Below are positions 9,818 through 19,042 of a stretch of DNA of 64,000 nt, piece by piece. The DNA lies in NCBI GenBank assembly GCA_014649575.1, contig BMTH01000011.1:186001-250000 (forward strand). The letters run 5' to 3'. The DNA is from Streptomyces griseoincarnatus (GTDB lineage: Bacteria > Actinomycetota > Actinomycetes > Streptomycetales > Streptomycetaceae). A program made the translations under genes and the position numbers. The notes beneath the pieces were generated by a model. The model had not been told where the DNA came from. It was given only the letters and a program-made list of their open reading frames with translations, and did not search any database. How positions within the stretch are numbered: the first letter of the stretch is position 1; each line of letters begins with the position of its first letter.

Positions 9818-12013
9818 CTACTCCTCGGCCGAAAGGGCGGCGTCGGCCGCGGCGTCGGGTCCCTCCTCCAACAGCACCTGGAAACCGTCCTCGTTCAGAA
9901 CCGGCACCTTCAACTGCATCGCTTTGTCATACTTCGACCCGGGGTTGTCGCCCACGACGACGAACGACGTCTTCTTGGACACCGATCCGGTCACCTTGGC
10001 GCCCCGGTTCTGCAGGGACTCTTTCGCGCCATCCCGGGTGAAGTTCTCCAGGGTCCCGGTCACCACGACCGTGAGCCCTTCGAGCGGACGGGGGCCTTCG
10101 TCCTCGCCGGAACGCTCGTCCTCCATGCGGACTCCGGCCGCCTTCCACTTGCGGATGATCTCCCGGTGCCAGTCCGCGGCGAACCACTCCTTGAGGGAGG
10201 CGGCGATGGTGGGACCGACGCCCTCGGTGGCCGACAGCTCCTCCTCGGTGGCCTGCTCGATGCGGTCGACGGAGCGGAACTCGCGGGCCAGCGCCTCCGC
10301 CGCGACGGGGCCGACATGACGGATCGACAGGGCGGTGAGCACCCGGGCCAAGGGGCGCTCCTTGGCCGCGGCGATGTTCTCCAGCATCGCCAGGGCGTTC
10401 TTCTTCGGCTCGCCCTGCTGGTTGGCGAAGACGGTGACGACCTTCTCCTCGCCGGTCTTCGGGTCCCGCTTGGGCAGTCCGCTGTCCTGGTCGAGGACGT
10501 AGGCCTTGATGGGCAGCAACTGCTCGACGGTGAGGTCGAACAGGTCGCCCTCGTCCTTCAGCGGCGGCTCCTCCGGCTCCAGCGGGCCGGTGAGGGCCGC
10601 GGCGGCGACGTACCCGAAGTGCTCGATGTCCAGCGCCTTGCGGCCGGCCAGGTAGAACAGCCGCTCGCGCAACTGGGCGGGGCACGCGCGGGCGTTGGGG
10701 CAGCGCAGGTCGACGTCGCCCTCCTTCATGGGCCGCAGCGGCGTGCCGCATTCGGGGCACTCGGACGGCATCACGAACTCCCGCTCGCTGCCGTCCCGCA
10801 GGTCGGCCACCGGCCCGAGGATCTCGGGGATGACGTCGCCGGCCTTGCGCAGCACCACCGTGTCGCCGATGAGGACGCCCTTGGCCTTCACCACGTCCTG
10901 GTTGTGCAGCGTGGCGAACTCGACCTCCGAGCCGGCCACCGTCACCGGCTCGACCTGCGCGTACGGCGTGACGCGGCCGGTGCGGCCGACGCCCACCCGG
11001 ATGTTGACCAGCTTGGTGTTGACCTCCTCCGGCGCGTACTTGTACGCGATGGCCCAGCGCGGGGCGCGGGAGGTGGTGCCGAGGCGTCCCTGGAGGGGGA
11101 TCTCGTCGAGCTTGACGACGACGCCGTCGATCTCGTGGGCCACGGAGTGGCGGTTCTCGCCGTAGTGGGCGATGAACTCCCGCACGCCCTCCAGGCCGTC
11201 GACCACCTTGTTGTGCGGGGAGGTCGGCAGGCCCCACTCCTTCAGCAGGTCGTAGCCCTGGGAGAGCCGGGTCAGGCCCTTGTAGCCCTCGAGCACGCCG
11301 ATGCCGTGCACCACCATGTGCAGCGGGCGGGTGGCGGTGACCCTCGGGTCCTTCTGGCGCAGCGAACCGGCCGCCGCGTTGCGCGGGTTGGCGAAGGGCT
11401 TGTCGCCGGCCTCCACCAGGCGGGCGTTGAGCTCCTGGAACTTCTCCATCGGGAAGTAGACCTCGCCGCGGATCTCCACGACGTCGGGGACCTTGTCGCC
11501 CTCGAGGCGGTCCGGGATCTCGGCGATGGTGCGGACGTTGGGCGTGATGTCCTCGCCCGTGCGGCCGTCGCCGCGGGTCGCCGCGCGGACCAGCCGGCCG
11601 CGCTCGTAGGTGAGGTTGACCGCCAGGCCGTCGACCTTCAGCTCGCACAGGAAGTGGAAGGCCTGGTCGCCCAGTTCGCGGTGGATGCGCTCGGCCCAGG
11701 CGGCGAGGTCCTCGTCGTTGAAGGTGTTGTCCAGGGACAGCATCCGGGAGCGGTGCTGGACGGAGGTGAACTCCGTCTCGTAGGCCCCGGCGACCTTCTG
11801 GGTCGGTGACTCCGGCGTGCGCAGCTCCGGGTGGCGCTCCTCCAGCTCCTCGAGCTCCCGCAGCAGGCGGTCGAACTCCGCGTCGCTGATGACCGGCGCG
11901 TCGTTCACGTAGTACCGGAAGCGGTGCTCCTCGATCTGCTCGGCGAGCGTGGCGTGCTGCTCCCGCGCTTGTGCGGGCACGCTCGTCGTCTCCGCTTGCT
12001 TGTCGCCGGCCAC
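9818..12013 (-). CDS. ligA: NAD-dependent DNA ligase
   Basis: LigA (731 residues, full length) seals nicks in replication and repair using NAD as adenylate donor. The adenylated lysine is K126 in CELKVDGLAVNL. The order is Ia domain, adenylation domain, OB fold, four-cysteine zinc finger (CPECGTPL and CPNARACP near 410-435), helix-hairpin-helix region, and a C-terminal BRCT domain (about 645-715) followed by a short acidic tail. The start is a GTG with GGGAGG upstream. The MetE-like gene ends 14 bases upstream on the same strand, so the two are probably co-transcribed. Confidence 0.97.
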   Translation of the reverse strand: MAGDKQAETTSVPAQAREQHATLAEQIEEHRFRYYVNDAPVISDAEFDRLLRELEELEERHPELRTPESPTQKVAGAYETEFTSVQHRSRMLSLDNTFNDEDLAAWAERIHRELGDQAFHFLCELKVDGLAVNLTYERGRLVRAATRGDGRTGEDITPNVRTIAEIPDRLEGDKVPDVVEIRGEVYFPMEKFQELNARLVEAGDKPFANPRNAAAGSLRQKDPRVTATRPLHMVVHGIGVLEGYKGLTRLSQGYDLLKEWGLPTSPHNKVVDGLEGVREFIAHYGENRHSVAHEIDGVVVKLDEIPLQGRLGTTSRAPRWAIAYKYAPEEVNTKLVNIRVGVGRTGRVTPYAQVEPVTVAGSEVEFATLHNQDVVKAKGVLIGDTVVLRKAGDVIPEILGPVADLRDGSEREFVMPSECPECGTPLRPMKEGDVDLRCPNARACPAQLRERLFYLAGRKALDIEHFGYVAAAALTGPLEPEEPPLKDEGDLFDLTVEQLLPIKAYVLDQDSGLPKRDPKTGEEKVVTVFANQQGEPKKNALAMLENIAAAKERPLARVLTALSIRHVGPVAAEALAREFRSVDRIEQATEEELSATEGVGPTIAASLKEWFAADWHREIIRKWKAAGVRMEDERSGEDEGPRPLEGLTVVVTGTLENFTRDGAKESLQNRGAKVTGSVSKKTSFVVVGDNPGSKYDKAMQLKVPVLNEDGFQVLLEEGPDAAADAALSAEE

Positions 12014-12027
12014 CGTGTGTCCTCCCG

Positions 12028-13035
12028 TTACTCAGGGTTGTCCGCGAGGGATCTCGCCGCCCGGACGCAGTGGGCGTAGGCCGAGCGCGCGTACCCGGGA
12101 GATGCCCCCGCGAGTCCGCACGCCGGGGTGACCGTGACCGCCTCCGGGAGGAGTCCCGGCCGCAGCCCCAGCCTGCGCCAGAGCGTCCTGACACCCATGA
12201 CGCTACCGGCAGGGTCCGACAATGGAGCGTCCGTGCCGGGGACGACACCGGCGAACAGGCGGGTGCCGCCCTCGACCGCCTCGCCGATCACCTCGTCGTC
12301 ACGCTCGGTGAGGAGGGAGAAATCGAACGAGATGCCCGCCACGCCCGCCCGGCGCAGCAGGGCGAACGGGACGTCCGGGGCGCAGGAGTGGACCACGACC
12401 GGCCCGCCGTCGTGCACGCCGACCACGTCGCGCAGGGTGGCCTCGACGGTCTGCCGGTCGACCGCGCGGTGGGTGCGGTAGCCGCTGGCCGTCCTCACCT
12501 GACCGCGCAGGACGGCGGTGAGGGACGGTTCGTCGAGCTGGAGGACGAGCCGTGCGCCGGGGACGCGGCGGCGCACCTCCTCGAGGTGCTGGCGCAGGCC
12601 CTCGGCGAGGGAGGCGGCGAGGTCGCGGCAGGCGCCGGGGTCGGAGAGGGCGGCCTCGCCGTTCTTCAGCTCCAGGGCCGCGGCGAGGGTCCAGGGCCCC
12701 ACCGCCTGAACCTTCAGGAGTCCTTCGTAGCCCTGTGTGAACTCCTCCAGCGCATCGAGGTCCTCGCCGAGCCAGGAGCGGGCGCGGCGGGTGTCCCGGC
12801 CCGGACGGTCGCCGATCCGCCAGCCGCTGGGCTCCACGCGCGCGTAGAGCTCGACGAGCAGGCCGGCCGTGCGGCCGATCATGTCGGCGCCGGGGCCGCG
12901 GGCGGGGAGTTCGGGGAGGTGGGGGAAGTCCTCGAAGCTGCCGGTGGCCGCCTTGGCGGCCTCTCTCGCGTCCGTACCGGGGAGGGAGCCGACGCCGGTG
13001 GCGAGGGCGGGTGGGAGGTGCGGGGTGTCGTTCAC
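12028..13035 (-). CDS. MetE-like (cobalamin-independent methionine synthase C-terminal domain) protein
   Basis: The 335-residue protein matches the catalytic C-terminal half of cobalamin-independent methionine synthase but lacks the N-terminal half. It opens with ATGVGSLPGTD. It keeps a likely zinc triad: His and Cys of VVVHSCAPD and Cys of TPACGLAGASPGY, the equivalents of the HxC and C ligands in MetE. Such single-domain proteins may methylate homocysteine or another thiol from a different donor, so I do not call it metE. The start is a GTG. It probably forms an operon with ligA downstream. Upstream is a genus-typical repeat at 13097-13162. Confidence 0.82.
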   Translation of the reverse strand: MNDTPHLPPALATGVGSLPGTDAREAAKAATGSFEDFPHLPELPARGPGADMIGRTAGLLVELYARVEPSGWRIGDRPGRDTRRARSWLGEDLDALEEFTQGYEGLLKVQAVGPWTLAAALELKNGEAALSDPGACRDLAASLAEGLRQHLEEVRRRVPGARLVLQLDEPSLTAVLRGQVRTASGYRTHRAVDRQTVEATLRDVVGVHDGGPVVVHSCAPDVPFALLRRAGVAGISFDFSLLTERDDEVIGEAVEGGTRLFAGVVPGTDAPLSDPAGSVMGVRTLWRRLGLRPGLLPEAVTVTPACGLAGASPGYARSAYAHCVRAARSLADNPE

Positions 13036-13096
13036 ACCGGAAGCGTACGCAGTGAGCGGCAGGGGTTTTCGCCCCCGCCGCCCCTTCCCGTCCCGT

Positions 13097-13162
13097 CCCT
13101 GGGGCTGCGCCCAGACCCCCTTTCGGCCCTTCGGGCCTCGTCCTCAAGCGCCGGACGGGCTG
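13097..13162. repeat. Interspersed Streptomyces intergenic repeat
   Basis: The stretch containing CTGGGGCTGCGCCC, then GGCCCTTCGGGCC, then CTCAAGCGCCGGACGGGCTG is, from memory, one of the most common interspersed intergenic elements in Streptomyces genomes. It contains small hairpins. It sits between the SDR stop codon and the MetE-like gene start. Confidence 0.6.
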
Positions 13163-13178
13163 GAATTGCCGGACCGGC

Positions 13179-13877
13179 TCAGTTGCCCGGTCGGACCGTC
13201 AGGTCGTTCACTTCCGCGTCTCTCGGCAGGTCGAGGGACATGAGGATCGTCGTGGCCACCGACTCGGGGTCGATCCACTTCCCCGGGTCGTAGTCCTTGC
13301 CCTCCTGCTGGTGCACCTTGGCCTGCATGGGGCTGGCGGTGCGGCCCGGGTAGACCGACGTGACGCGGACGCCGTTCGCGTGCTCCTCGTGGCGGAGGGA
13401 GTCGGCGAGGGCCTTCAGACCGTGCTTGGAGGCCGCGTAGGCGGACCAGTCGGCGTGGGCGGCGAGGCCCGCGCCGGAGTTGACGAAGACCACGTGACCG
13501 CGGCTCGCGCGGAGCTGGGGCAGGAAGTGGCGGGTCAGCTCGGCGGGGGCGACGAGGTTGACGTTGAGCTGGTGACGCCAGCTCTTCGGAGTGAGGTCGC
13601 CGACGCGGCCCAGGTCGACGACGCCCGCGACGTGCAGCAGCGAGTCCACCCGGTCGGGCAGCGACTGGTGGGAGAAGGCCCAGCTGAGCCGGTCCGGGTC
13701 GGCCAGGTCGCCGACGAGGGTGCGGGCACCGGGGAACTCGGCGGCCAGCTCCTTCGCGCGGCCGGCGTCGCGCGCGTGGAGCACGAGGTCGTCCCCGCGC
13801 GCGTGGAGGCGGCGCGCGACGGCCGCGCCGATGCCGGAGCCGGCTCCGGTGATCACATGTGTAGCCATGACCGCCAT
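13179..13877 (-). CDS. Short-chain dehydrogenase/reductase
   Basis: The 232-residue protein is a classical SDR. The cofactor motif is TGAGSGIG at about residues 10-17, the catalytic serine lies in VFVNSGAG, and the active-site pair is in YAASK. It should use NAD(P)H to reduce or oxidise a carbonyl or alcohol; the substrate is not readable. Translation could start at the ATG at 13877 or three codons later at 13868, and neither has a strong ribosome-binding site. It lies 18 bases after the LOG-family gene on the same strand, so they are likely co-transcribed. Confidence 0.88.
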   Translation of the reverse strand: MAVMATHVITGAGSGIGAAVARRLHARGDDLVLHARDAGRAKELAAEFPGARTLVGDLADPDRLSWAFSHQSLPDRVDSLLHVAGVVDLGRVGDLTPKSWRHQLNVNLVAPAELTRHFLPQLRASRGHVVFVNSGAGLAAHADWSAYAASKHGLKALADSLRHEEHANGVRVTSVYPGRTASPMQAKVHQQEGKDYDPGKWIDPESVATTILMSLDLPRDAEVNDLTVRPGN

Positions 13878-13895
13878 GCTCGCATCACCGCGCGG

Positions 13896-14435
13896 TCAGG
13901 CGACGCCCAGGCTCTCCTCCAGGTAGGCCAGCGCGCCGGCCGGCTCCTCGGCGAAGAAGACCAGCTCGGTGAGCGGCCGGGGCAGGAAGCCCTCGTCCTC
14001 CATGCGGCGGAACTGCACCTTGAGGCCGTCGTAGAAGCCCGCGGTGTTGAGCAGCACCACCGGCTTCTCGGTGTGGCCGTGCTTCTTCAGCTCCAGGATC
14101 TCGGTCGCCTCGTCGAGGGTGCCGGTGCCGCCGACCATGATCACCACCGCATCGGCCTTCTCCAGCAGCAGCCGCTTGCGCTCGGCGAGGTCCTTGGCGA
14201 CCACCATCTCGTCCACGCCGGGGCGCGCCTTCGCCGCGAGGAACTCCACCGAGACGCCGAGGAGCCGGCCGCCGGCCTCCTCCACCCCGTCGGCGACGAC
14301 CTTCATCAGGCCGACGTCCGAGCCGCCCCAGACCAGGGTGTGCCCGCCCTTGCCGAGCAGGCGCGCGAAGTCGCGCGCGGGGCCCGTGTAGCGGTCGTCG
14401 AGGTCGGCGGCGGAGAGGAAGACGCAGATGTTCAC
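13896..14435 (-). CDS. LOG family protein (TIGR00730 Rossmann fold)
   Basis: The 179-residue protein has the LOG (lysine decarboxylase-like) Rossmann fold. The family motif appears as VGGTGTLDEATE, the usual GGxGTxxE, although the preceding residues are Met-Val rather than the common Leu-Pro. LOG enzymes cleave nucleoside 5'-monophosphates to base and ribose 5-phosphate, best known in cytokinin activation. Bacterial members often act as nucleotide phosphoribohydrolases. I chose the GTG at 14435 because NICVFLSAAD is the conserved N-terminus; the open frame continues upstream only as a shadow of the divergent DUF427 gene. Confidence 0.87.
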   Translation of the reverse strand: MNICVFLSAADLDDRYTGPARDFARLLGKGGHTLVWGGSDVGLMKVVADGVEEAGGRLLGVSVEFLAAKARPGVDEMVVAKDLAERKRLLLEKADAVVIMVGGTGTLDEATEILELKKHGHTEKPVVLLNTAGFYDGLKVQFRRMEDEGFLPRPLTELVFFAEEPAGALAYLEESLGVA

Positions 14436-14513
14436 GGGCGCCAGCCTACGCCCGGGAAGAAGGCCGCCCCGAGGGACGCTGTACGGGGTGGACCGACCCA
14501 CGAGGAGGACACC

Positions 14514-14837
14514 GTGACCACAGGCCATCGCATCACCGTCGAGCCCGGCGACCGGCACGTGCGCGTGGTGCGCGACGGACGCGTGCTGGCGGAGAGCGAC
14601 CGGGCGCTGGTGCTGCACGAGACGGGATGCCCCGCACGCTGGTACATCCCGCCGGAGGACGTGCGGCTCGACCTGCTGACGCCTTCCGCGACGCACACGT
14701 ACTGCCCGTTCAAGGGGACCGCGTCGTACTGGTCGCTGCCGGACGCCCCCGACCTGGTGTGGTCGTACCCGGACCCGAAGCCGGCGGTGGCGTCGATCAA
14801 GGACCACCTGTGCTTCTACGACGTGGACGTGGACTGA
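14514..14837 (+). CDS. DUF427 domain protein
   Basis: This 107-residue protein is a full DUF427 domain. It has the typical core (HETGCPARWYIPPEDV, then THTYCPFKGTASYW and a C-terminal DHLCFY). The fold is a small beta barrel of unknown function, often found beside metabolic enzymes. The start is GTG with GAGGAGG 6 bases before it. It diverges from the LOG-family gene and is followed after 81 bases by a hydrolase gene on the same strand. Confidence 0.9.
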   Translation: MTTGHRITVEPGDRHVRVVRDGRVLAESDRALVLHETGCPARWYIPPEDVRLDLLTPSATHTYCPFKGTASYWSLPDAPDLVWSYPDPKPAVASIKDHLCFYDVDVD

Positions 14838-14918
14838 CCGCTCCTCGCGGGACGTGATCGGCGGACGCGCGGCCCGCCTCACCGACGATCTCCGCGCCGT
14901 GCGGCAGTCTCGTGAGAC

Positions 14919-15698
14919 ATGGACCAGAACATCTCTTCGCGCGACGGGACCACCCTCGCCCACGAGAGCGCCGGGCGCGGCGCCACGATCGTCCTCGTCA
15001 GCGGCGCGATGTCGACGGGCGCCACGGTGGCGCCGCTGGCCGCGCCGCTCTCCGAGCGGTTCCGGGTGGTGGTCTACGACCGCCGCGGCCGGGGCGCGAG
15101 CGGAGACACGCCGCCGTACGCCGTGGAGCGCGAGGTGGAGGACCTGGCGGCGCTGATCGAGGCGACGGGCGGCGAGGCGGCGCTGTACGGCGTCTCCTCG
15201 GGCGGCGCGCTGGCGCTGCGGGCGGCGGCGAGCGGGCTGCCGGTGCGGCAGGTCGCGGTGTACGAGACGCCGTACGCGATGTCGGAGGAACACCTGGCGG
15301 AGCGCGCCCGGTACACCGAGCGGCTGACGGCGGCCCTGGAGGAGGGGCGGCGGGGCGACGCGGTCGAGCTCTTCCTCCAGCTCACCGGGCTGGACGACGC
15401 GGTGATCCAGAGCGCGCGGCAGTCACCGATGTGGGCGGGGATGGACGCGCTGGCGCCGAGCCTGGCGTACGACGACGCCGTGATGGGCGGCGGGGGCGTG
15501 CCTCGGGAGATGCTCGCGTCGATCGAGGTGCCGGTGCTGTCGATCGCGGGCGACGCCAGCCCGGCGTGGATGCGTCAGGCGGCGAAGGCGATCGCGGAGT
15601 CGGTCCCCCGAGGCGCGTACCGCACCCTGGAGGGCCAGACCCACATGGTCGAACCGGACGTCCTGGCGCCGGTGCTGGCGGAGTTCTTCTCGCGGTGA
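14919..15698 (+). CDS. Alpha/beta hydrolase
   Basis: The 259-residue protein has the alpha/beta hydrolase fold. The nucleophile is S93 in the elbow GVSSG, the likely acid is the aspartate of SIAGDASPAWM, and the histidine is in GQTHMVEPD near the C-terminus. The cap region (about 115-190) is short, as in haloperoxidase-like and esterase members. The substrate is unknown. The ribosome-binding site before the ATG is poor. It converges on mnmA with 46 bases between the stop codons. Confidence 0.88.
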   Translation: MDQNISSRDGTTLAHESAGRGATIVLVSGAMSTGATVAPLAAPLSERFRVVVYDRRGRGASGDTPPYAVEREVEDLAALIEATGGEAALYGVSSGGALALRAAASGLPVRQVAVYETPYAMSEEHLAERARYTERLTAALEEGRRGDAVELFLQLTGLDDAVIQSARQSPMWAGMDALAPSLAYDDAVMGGGGVPREMLASIEVPVLSIAGDASPAWMRQAAKAIAESVPRGAYRTLEGQTHMVEPDVLAPVLAEFFSR

Positions 15699-15744
15699 TC
15701 CCGGGAATCCCCGAGCTCCCGGTGACCGGCCGGGGCGGCGCCGC

Positions 15745-16875
15745 TCAGGCCACGTCCGCCGTGGCCCGCTCCGTGGAGGCGATCGTCGCCGAGCCCACCA
15801 CACGCGTGCCGTCGTAGAGGACGACCGCCTGGCCGGGGGCGACACCGCGGACCGGCTCGGCGAACCGCACGCGCAGCTCCTCGCCGACGAGTTCGGCGGT
15901 CACCGGGGTCTCGTCGCCGTGGGCACGCAGCTGGGCGGTGTAGGCGCCGGGGCCGGTGGGGGCGGCGCCGCACCAGCGGGGCTTGATCGCGGTGAGGGCT
16001 CCGACGTCCAGCGAGGCGGCGGGGCCGACGGTGACGGTGTTGTCCACCGGGGAGATGTCGAGGACGTAGCGCGGCTTGCCGTCGGGGGCGGGGGTGCCGA
16101 TGCGCAGGCCCTTGCGCTGGCCGATGGTGAAGCCGTACGCGCCCTCGTGGGTGCCGATCCTGGCGCCGGACTCGTCGACGATGTCGCCCTCGGCCTTGCC
16201 GAGCCGCTTGGCGAGGAAGCCCTGGGTGTCACCGTCGGCGATGAAGCAGATGTCGTGCGAGTCGGGCTTCTTGGCGACGGCGAGTCCGCGGCGCTCGGCC
16301 TCCGCGCGGATCTCCTCCTTGGTGGTGACCGTGTCGCCGAGGGGGAACATGGCGTGGGCGAGCTGGCGGTCGTCGAGCACGCCGAGCACGTACGACTGGT
16401 CCTTGGCCATGTCGGAGGCGCGGTGCAGTTCGCGGGTGCCGTCCTCGCGGAGGATCACCTTGGCGTAGTGGCCGGTGCAGACGGCGTCGAAGCCGAGCGC
16501 GAGCGCCTTGTCGAGCAGCGCGGCGAACTTGATCTTCTCGTTGCAGCGCAGGCACGGGTTGGGCGTGCGGCCGGCCTCGTACTCGGCGACGAAGTCCTCG
16601 ACGACGTCCTCGCGGAAGCGGTCGGCGAGGTCCCACACGTAGAAGGGGATGCCGATGACGTCGGCGGCGCGGCGGGCGTCGCGGGAGTCCTCGATGGTGC
16701 AGCAGCCCCGCGCGCCCGTGCGGAACGACTGGGGGTTCGCGGAGAGCGCGAGGTGGACGCCGGTCACGTCGTGACCCGCTTCGGCGGCACGGGCGGCGGC
16801 GACGGCGGAGTCGACGCCTCCGGACATGGCGGCCAGGACGCGGAGGGGGCGGGTGCGCTGCGGGGTGTCAGTCAT
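15745..16875 (-). CDS. mnmA: tRNA-specific 2-thiouridylase MnmA
   Basis: MnmA (376 residues) adenylates and thiolates U34 in the anticodons of tRNA(Lys), tRNA(Glu) and tRNA(Gln). The PP-loop SGGVDS is at 18-23. The two catalytic cysteines are C108 in NPCLRCN and C209 in SHDICFIADG, with the spacing of the E. coli enzyme. TGGAGGGG lies just before the ATG. The sulfur probably comes from the cysteine desulfurase at 17873-19042, which is on the same strand but separated by a divergent amidase gene. The two thiolation genes are therefore neighbours but not one operon. Confidence 0.96.
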   Translation of the reverse strand: MTDTPQRTRPLRVLAAMSGGVDSAVAAARAAEAGHDVTGVHLALSANPQSFRTGARGCCTIEDSRDARRAADVIGIPFYVWDLADRFREDVVEDFVAEYEAGRTPNPCLRCNEKIKFAALLDKALALGFDAVCTGHYAKVILREDGTRELHRASDMAKDQSYVLGVLDDRQLAHAMFPLGDTVTTKEEIRAEAERRGLAVAKKPDSHDICFIADGDTQGFLAKRLGKAEGDIVDESGARIGTHEGAYGFTIGQRKGLRIGTPAPDGKPRYVLDISPVDNTVTVGPAASLDVGALTAIKPRWCGAAPTGPGAYTAQLRAHGDETPVTAELVGEELRVRFAEPVRGVAPGQAVVLYDGTRVVGSATIASTERATADVA

Positions 16876-16936
16876 AGCCCCTCCAGGGTACGGGGGGCGC
16901 GGGAACCACGGCCGCCGGATATGCGTTCACGATCAC

Positions 16937-17635
16937 ATGGGGGCCAAGGGAGCATCCGAGGACGGCGACCGGCGCATCGGGCGGCGCGCCCTGATCGTGG
17001 GCGGGCTGGCGGCAGCGGCGGGGACGGCGGCGCTGGCCCGTGACGAACTGGCGCGGCTGTGGTGGCGGCTGCCCGGGGTCGAGAAGCCGCGCACGCCGGG
17101 CGAGGTCGACTTCGCGGGCGCCCGCTGGGTCGCGGCCTCGGACGCCAACTGGCGCGGCGCGGACCGCCCGGACGACTTCGGCATCGACATGGTGGTCGTG
17201 CATGTCACGCAGGGCAGTCTGGACAGCGCGGTGAAGGCGTTCCAGAATCCGGGCCACAAGGCGGCGGCGCACTACATCGTCGGCAAGGACGGCCGGATCA
17301 CACAGATGATCCGCGAGCTGGACGTGGCGTACCACGCCGGCAACCGCGACTACAACGAGCGCAGCGTCGGCATCGAGCACGAGGGCTTCGTGGACCGCCC
17401 GGAGGACTTCACGGACGAGATGTACGCGGCCTCGGCCCGCCTGACGGCCCGCATATGCGCGCGCTACGAGATACCGGTGGACCGCGAGCACATCATCGGC
17501 CACGTCGAGGTCCCGGGCACGGACCACACGGACCCGGGCCCCCACTGGGACTGGGACCGCTACCTCAATCTGGTCCGCCGGGCCGGCACGGCGCAGGCAG
17601 GACAGGGCCGCACGCCCGCTCCGACGGGCGGCTGA
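16937..17635 (+). CDS. N-acetylmuramoyl-L-alanine amidase, Tat-type exported
   Basis: The 232-residue protein has an Amidase_2 domain (about 80-205) that cuts the bond between muramic acid and the stem peptide. The zinc ligands are H89 (VVVHVTQ), H189 (IIGHVEV) and D199 (TDPGP), with AmpD-like spacing. The N-terminus has arginine pairs followed by a hydrophobic, alanine-rich segment (residues 12-35, RRIGRRALIVGGLAAAAG), which suggests twin-arginine export, with residual uncertainty because the motif is not perfect. The ATG at 16937 has no strong ribosome-binding site. It diverges from mnmA with 61 bases between starts. Confidence 0.88.
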   Translation: MGAKGASEDGDRRIGRRALIVGGLAAAAGTAALARDELARLWWRLPGVEKPRTPGEVDFAGARWVAASDANWRGADRPDDFGIDMVVVHVTQGSLDSAVKAFQNPGHKAAAHYIVGKDGRITQMIRELDVAYHAGNRDYNERSVGIEHEGFVDRPEDFTDEMYAASARLTARICARYEIPVDREHIIGHVEVPGTDHTDPGPHWDWDRYLNLVRRAGTAQAGQGRTPAPTGG

Positions 17636-17660
17636 ACCCGGCCCCCTGGCCGGTCCCCCG

Positions 17661-17740
17661 GCGAGCACGCACGGGTCGCGGCGAGTGGGCCGGAGTCGCG
17701 GCGAGCACGCACGGGTCGCGGCGAGCGGGCCGAGGTCGCG
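17661..17740. repeat. Two-copy tandem repeat, 40-bp unit
   Basis: Two adjacent 40-bp units (17661-17700 and 17701-17740), each starting GCGAGCACGCACGGGTCGCG, differ at only a few positions. They lie in the non-coding gap between the convergent amidase and cysteine desulfurase genes. A smaller repeat around CCACTGCGGGACG follows near 17823-17865. Confidence 0.8.
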
Positions 17741-17872
17741 GCCTTCCGCTCGCTCCGGCGGCACGCATCACTCGGCAGCCGTCGCCGCCCGGGGCCGGGC
17801 CGGCCCGCCCGCACCGGCCCCCGGCCACTGCGGGACGACGGCCCTCCGACCACTGCGGGACGCGACGGCCGC

Positions 17873-19042
17873 TCAGCTCAGCCCCGCCGCTCGCGCACGC
17901 TCCACCGCCGGGCCGATGGCCTTGGCGAGGGCCTTCACGTCGGCGTCCGTCGACGTGTGGCCGAGGGAGAAGCGGAGGGTGCCTCGGGCGAGGTCGGGGT
18001 CGGTGCCGGTGGCGAGGAGGACGTGGCTGGGCTGGGCGACGCCGGCGGTGCAGGCGGAGCCGGTGGAGCACTCGATGCCCTGGGCGTCCAGGAGGAGCAG
18101 CAGGGAGTCGCCCTCGCAGCCGGGGAAGGTGAAGTGGGCGTTGGCCGGAAGGCGTCCGCCGGGGGCGGGGTCGCCGCCGAGGACGGCGTCGGGGACCGCC
18201 TCCAGGACCGCGGCGACGAGGTCGTCGCGGAGGCGTCCGATCTCCAGGGCGAACCGCTCCCGCTCCTCGGCGGCGACCCGTCCGGCGACGGCGAACGAGG
18301 CGATCGCCGGCACGTCGAGGGTGCCGGAGCGGACGTGGCGTTCCTGGCCGCCGCCGTGCAGCACGGGCACGGGGGTGTGCTCGCGGCCCAGGACCAGGGC
18401 GCCGATGCCGTACGGGCCGCCGATCTTGTGGCCGGAGACCGTCATCGCGGCGAGTCCGGACGCGGCGAAGTCCACGGGGACCTGGCCGAAGGCCTGGACC
18501 GCGTCGGAGTGCAGGGGGATGCCGAACTCGGCGGCGACGGAGGCGAGTTCGGTGATCGGCAGGATCGTCCCGATCTCGTTGTTGGCCCACATCACGGTGG
18601 CGAGGGCGACGTCGTCGGGGTTGCGGGCGACGGCCTCGCGCAGGGCGTCGGGGTGGACCCGGCCGTGGGCGTCGACGGGGAGGTACTCGACGGTGGCGCC
18701 CTCGTGCGTGGCGAGCCAGTCGACGGCGTCGAGGACCGCGTGGTGCTCGACGGGGCTGGCGAGGACCCGGGTGCGGGCCGGGTCGGCGTCGCGGCGCGCC
18801 CAGTACAGGCCCTTGACGGCGAGGTTGTCGGCCTCCGTGCCGCCGGAGGTGAAGACGATCTCGCTGGGGCGGGCGCCGAGGGCCTCGGCGAGGGTCTCGC
18901 GGGCCTCCTCGACGGTGCGCCGGGCGCGGCGGCCGGCCGCGTGCAGGGAGGAGGCGTTGCCGGTGACGCCCAGGTGCGCGGTGAGCGCCTCGACCGCCTC
19001 GGGCAGCATCGGGGTGGTCGCGGCGTGGTCGAGGTAAGCCAT
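17873..19042 (-). CDS. Cysteine desulfurase (IscS/NifS family)
   Basis: The 389-residue enzyme removes sulfur from cysteine as an enzyme persulfide, for tRNA thiolation and possibly Fe-S assembly. The PLP lysine is K206 in TVSGHKIGGP. The histidine pair SVEHHAV and the substrate-contact NEIGT are present. The persulfide cysteine is C331 in STGSACTAG, on an IscS-type (class I) loop. Length and motifs match IscS. The start is an ATG at 19042. Nearby mnmA on the same strand is the obvious sulfur acceptor, so I infer a role in 2-thiouridine formation. Confidence 0.94.
   Translation of the reverse strand: MAYLDHAATTPMLPEAVEALTAHLGVTGNASSLHAAGRRARRTVEEARETLAEALGARPSEIVFTSGGTEADNLAVKGLYWARRDADPARTRVLASPVEHHAVLDAVDWLATHEGATVEYLPVDAHGRVHPDALREAVARNPDDVALATVMWANNEIGTILPITELASVAAEFGIPLHSDAVQAFGQVPVDFAASGLAAMTVSGHKIGGPYGIGALVLGREHTPVPVLHGGGQERHVRSGTLDVPAIASFAVAGRVAAEERERFALEIGRLRDDLVAAVLEAVPDAVLGGDPAPGGRLPANAHFTFPGCEGDSLLLLLDAQGIECSTGSACTAGVAQPSHVLLATGTDPDLARGTLRFSLGHTSTDADVKALAKAIGPAVERARAAGLS

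Noticed and set aside
9728..11809. A 693-codon open frame opposite ligA
   Set aside because: It is a mirror of ligA codon bias: high-GC genes leave the antisense frame free of stop codons. It has no domain and no ribosome-binding site.
13311..14837. A 508-codon plus-strand frame ending in the DUF427 protein
   Set aside because: Only the last 107 codons match DUF427, and they have their own GTG with a strong ribosome-binding site. The rest is antisense of the SDR and LOG genes.
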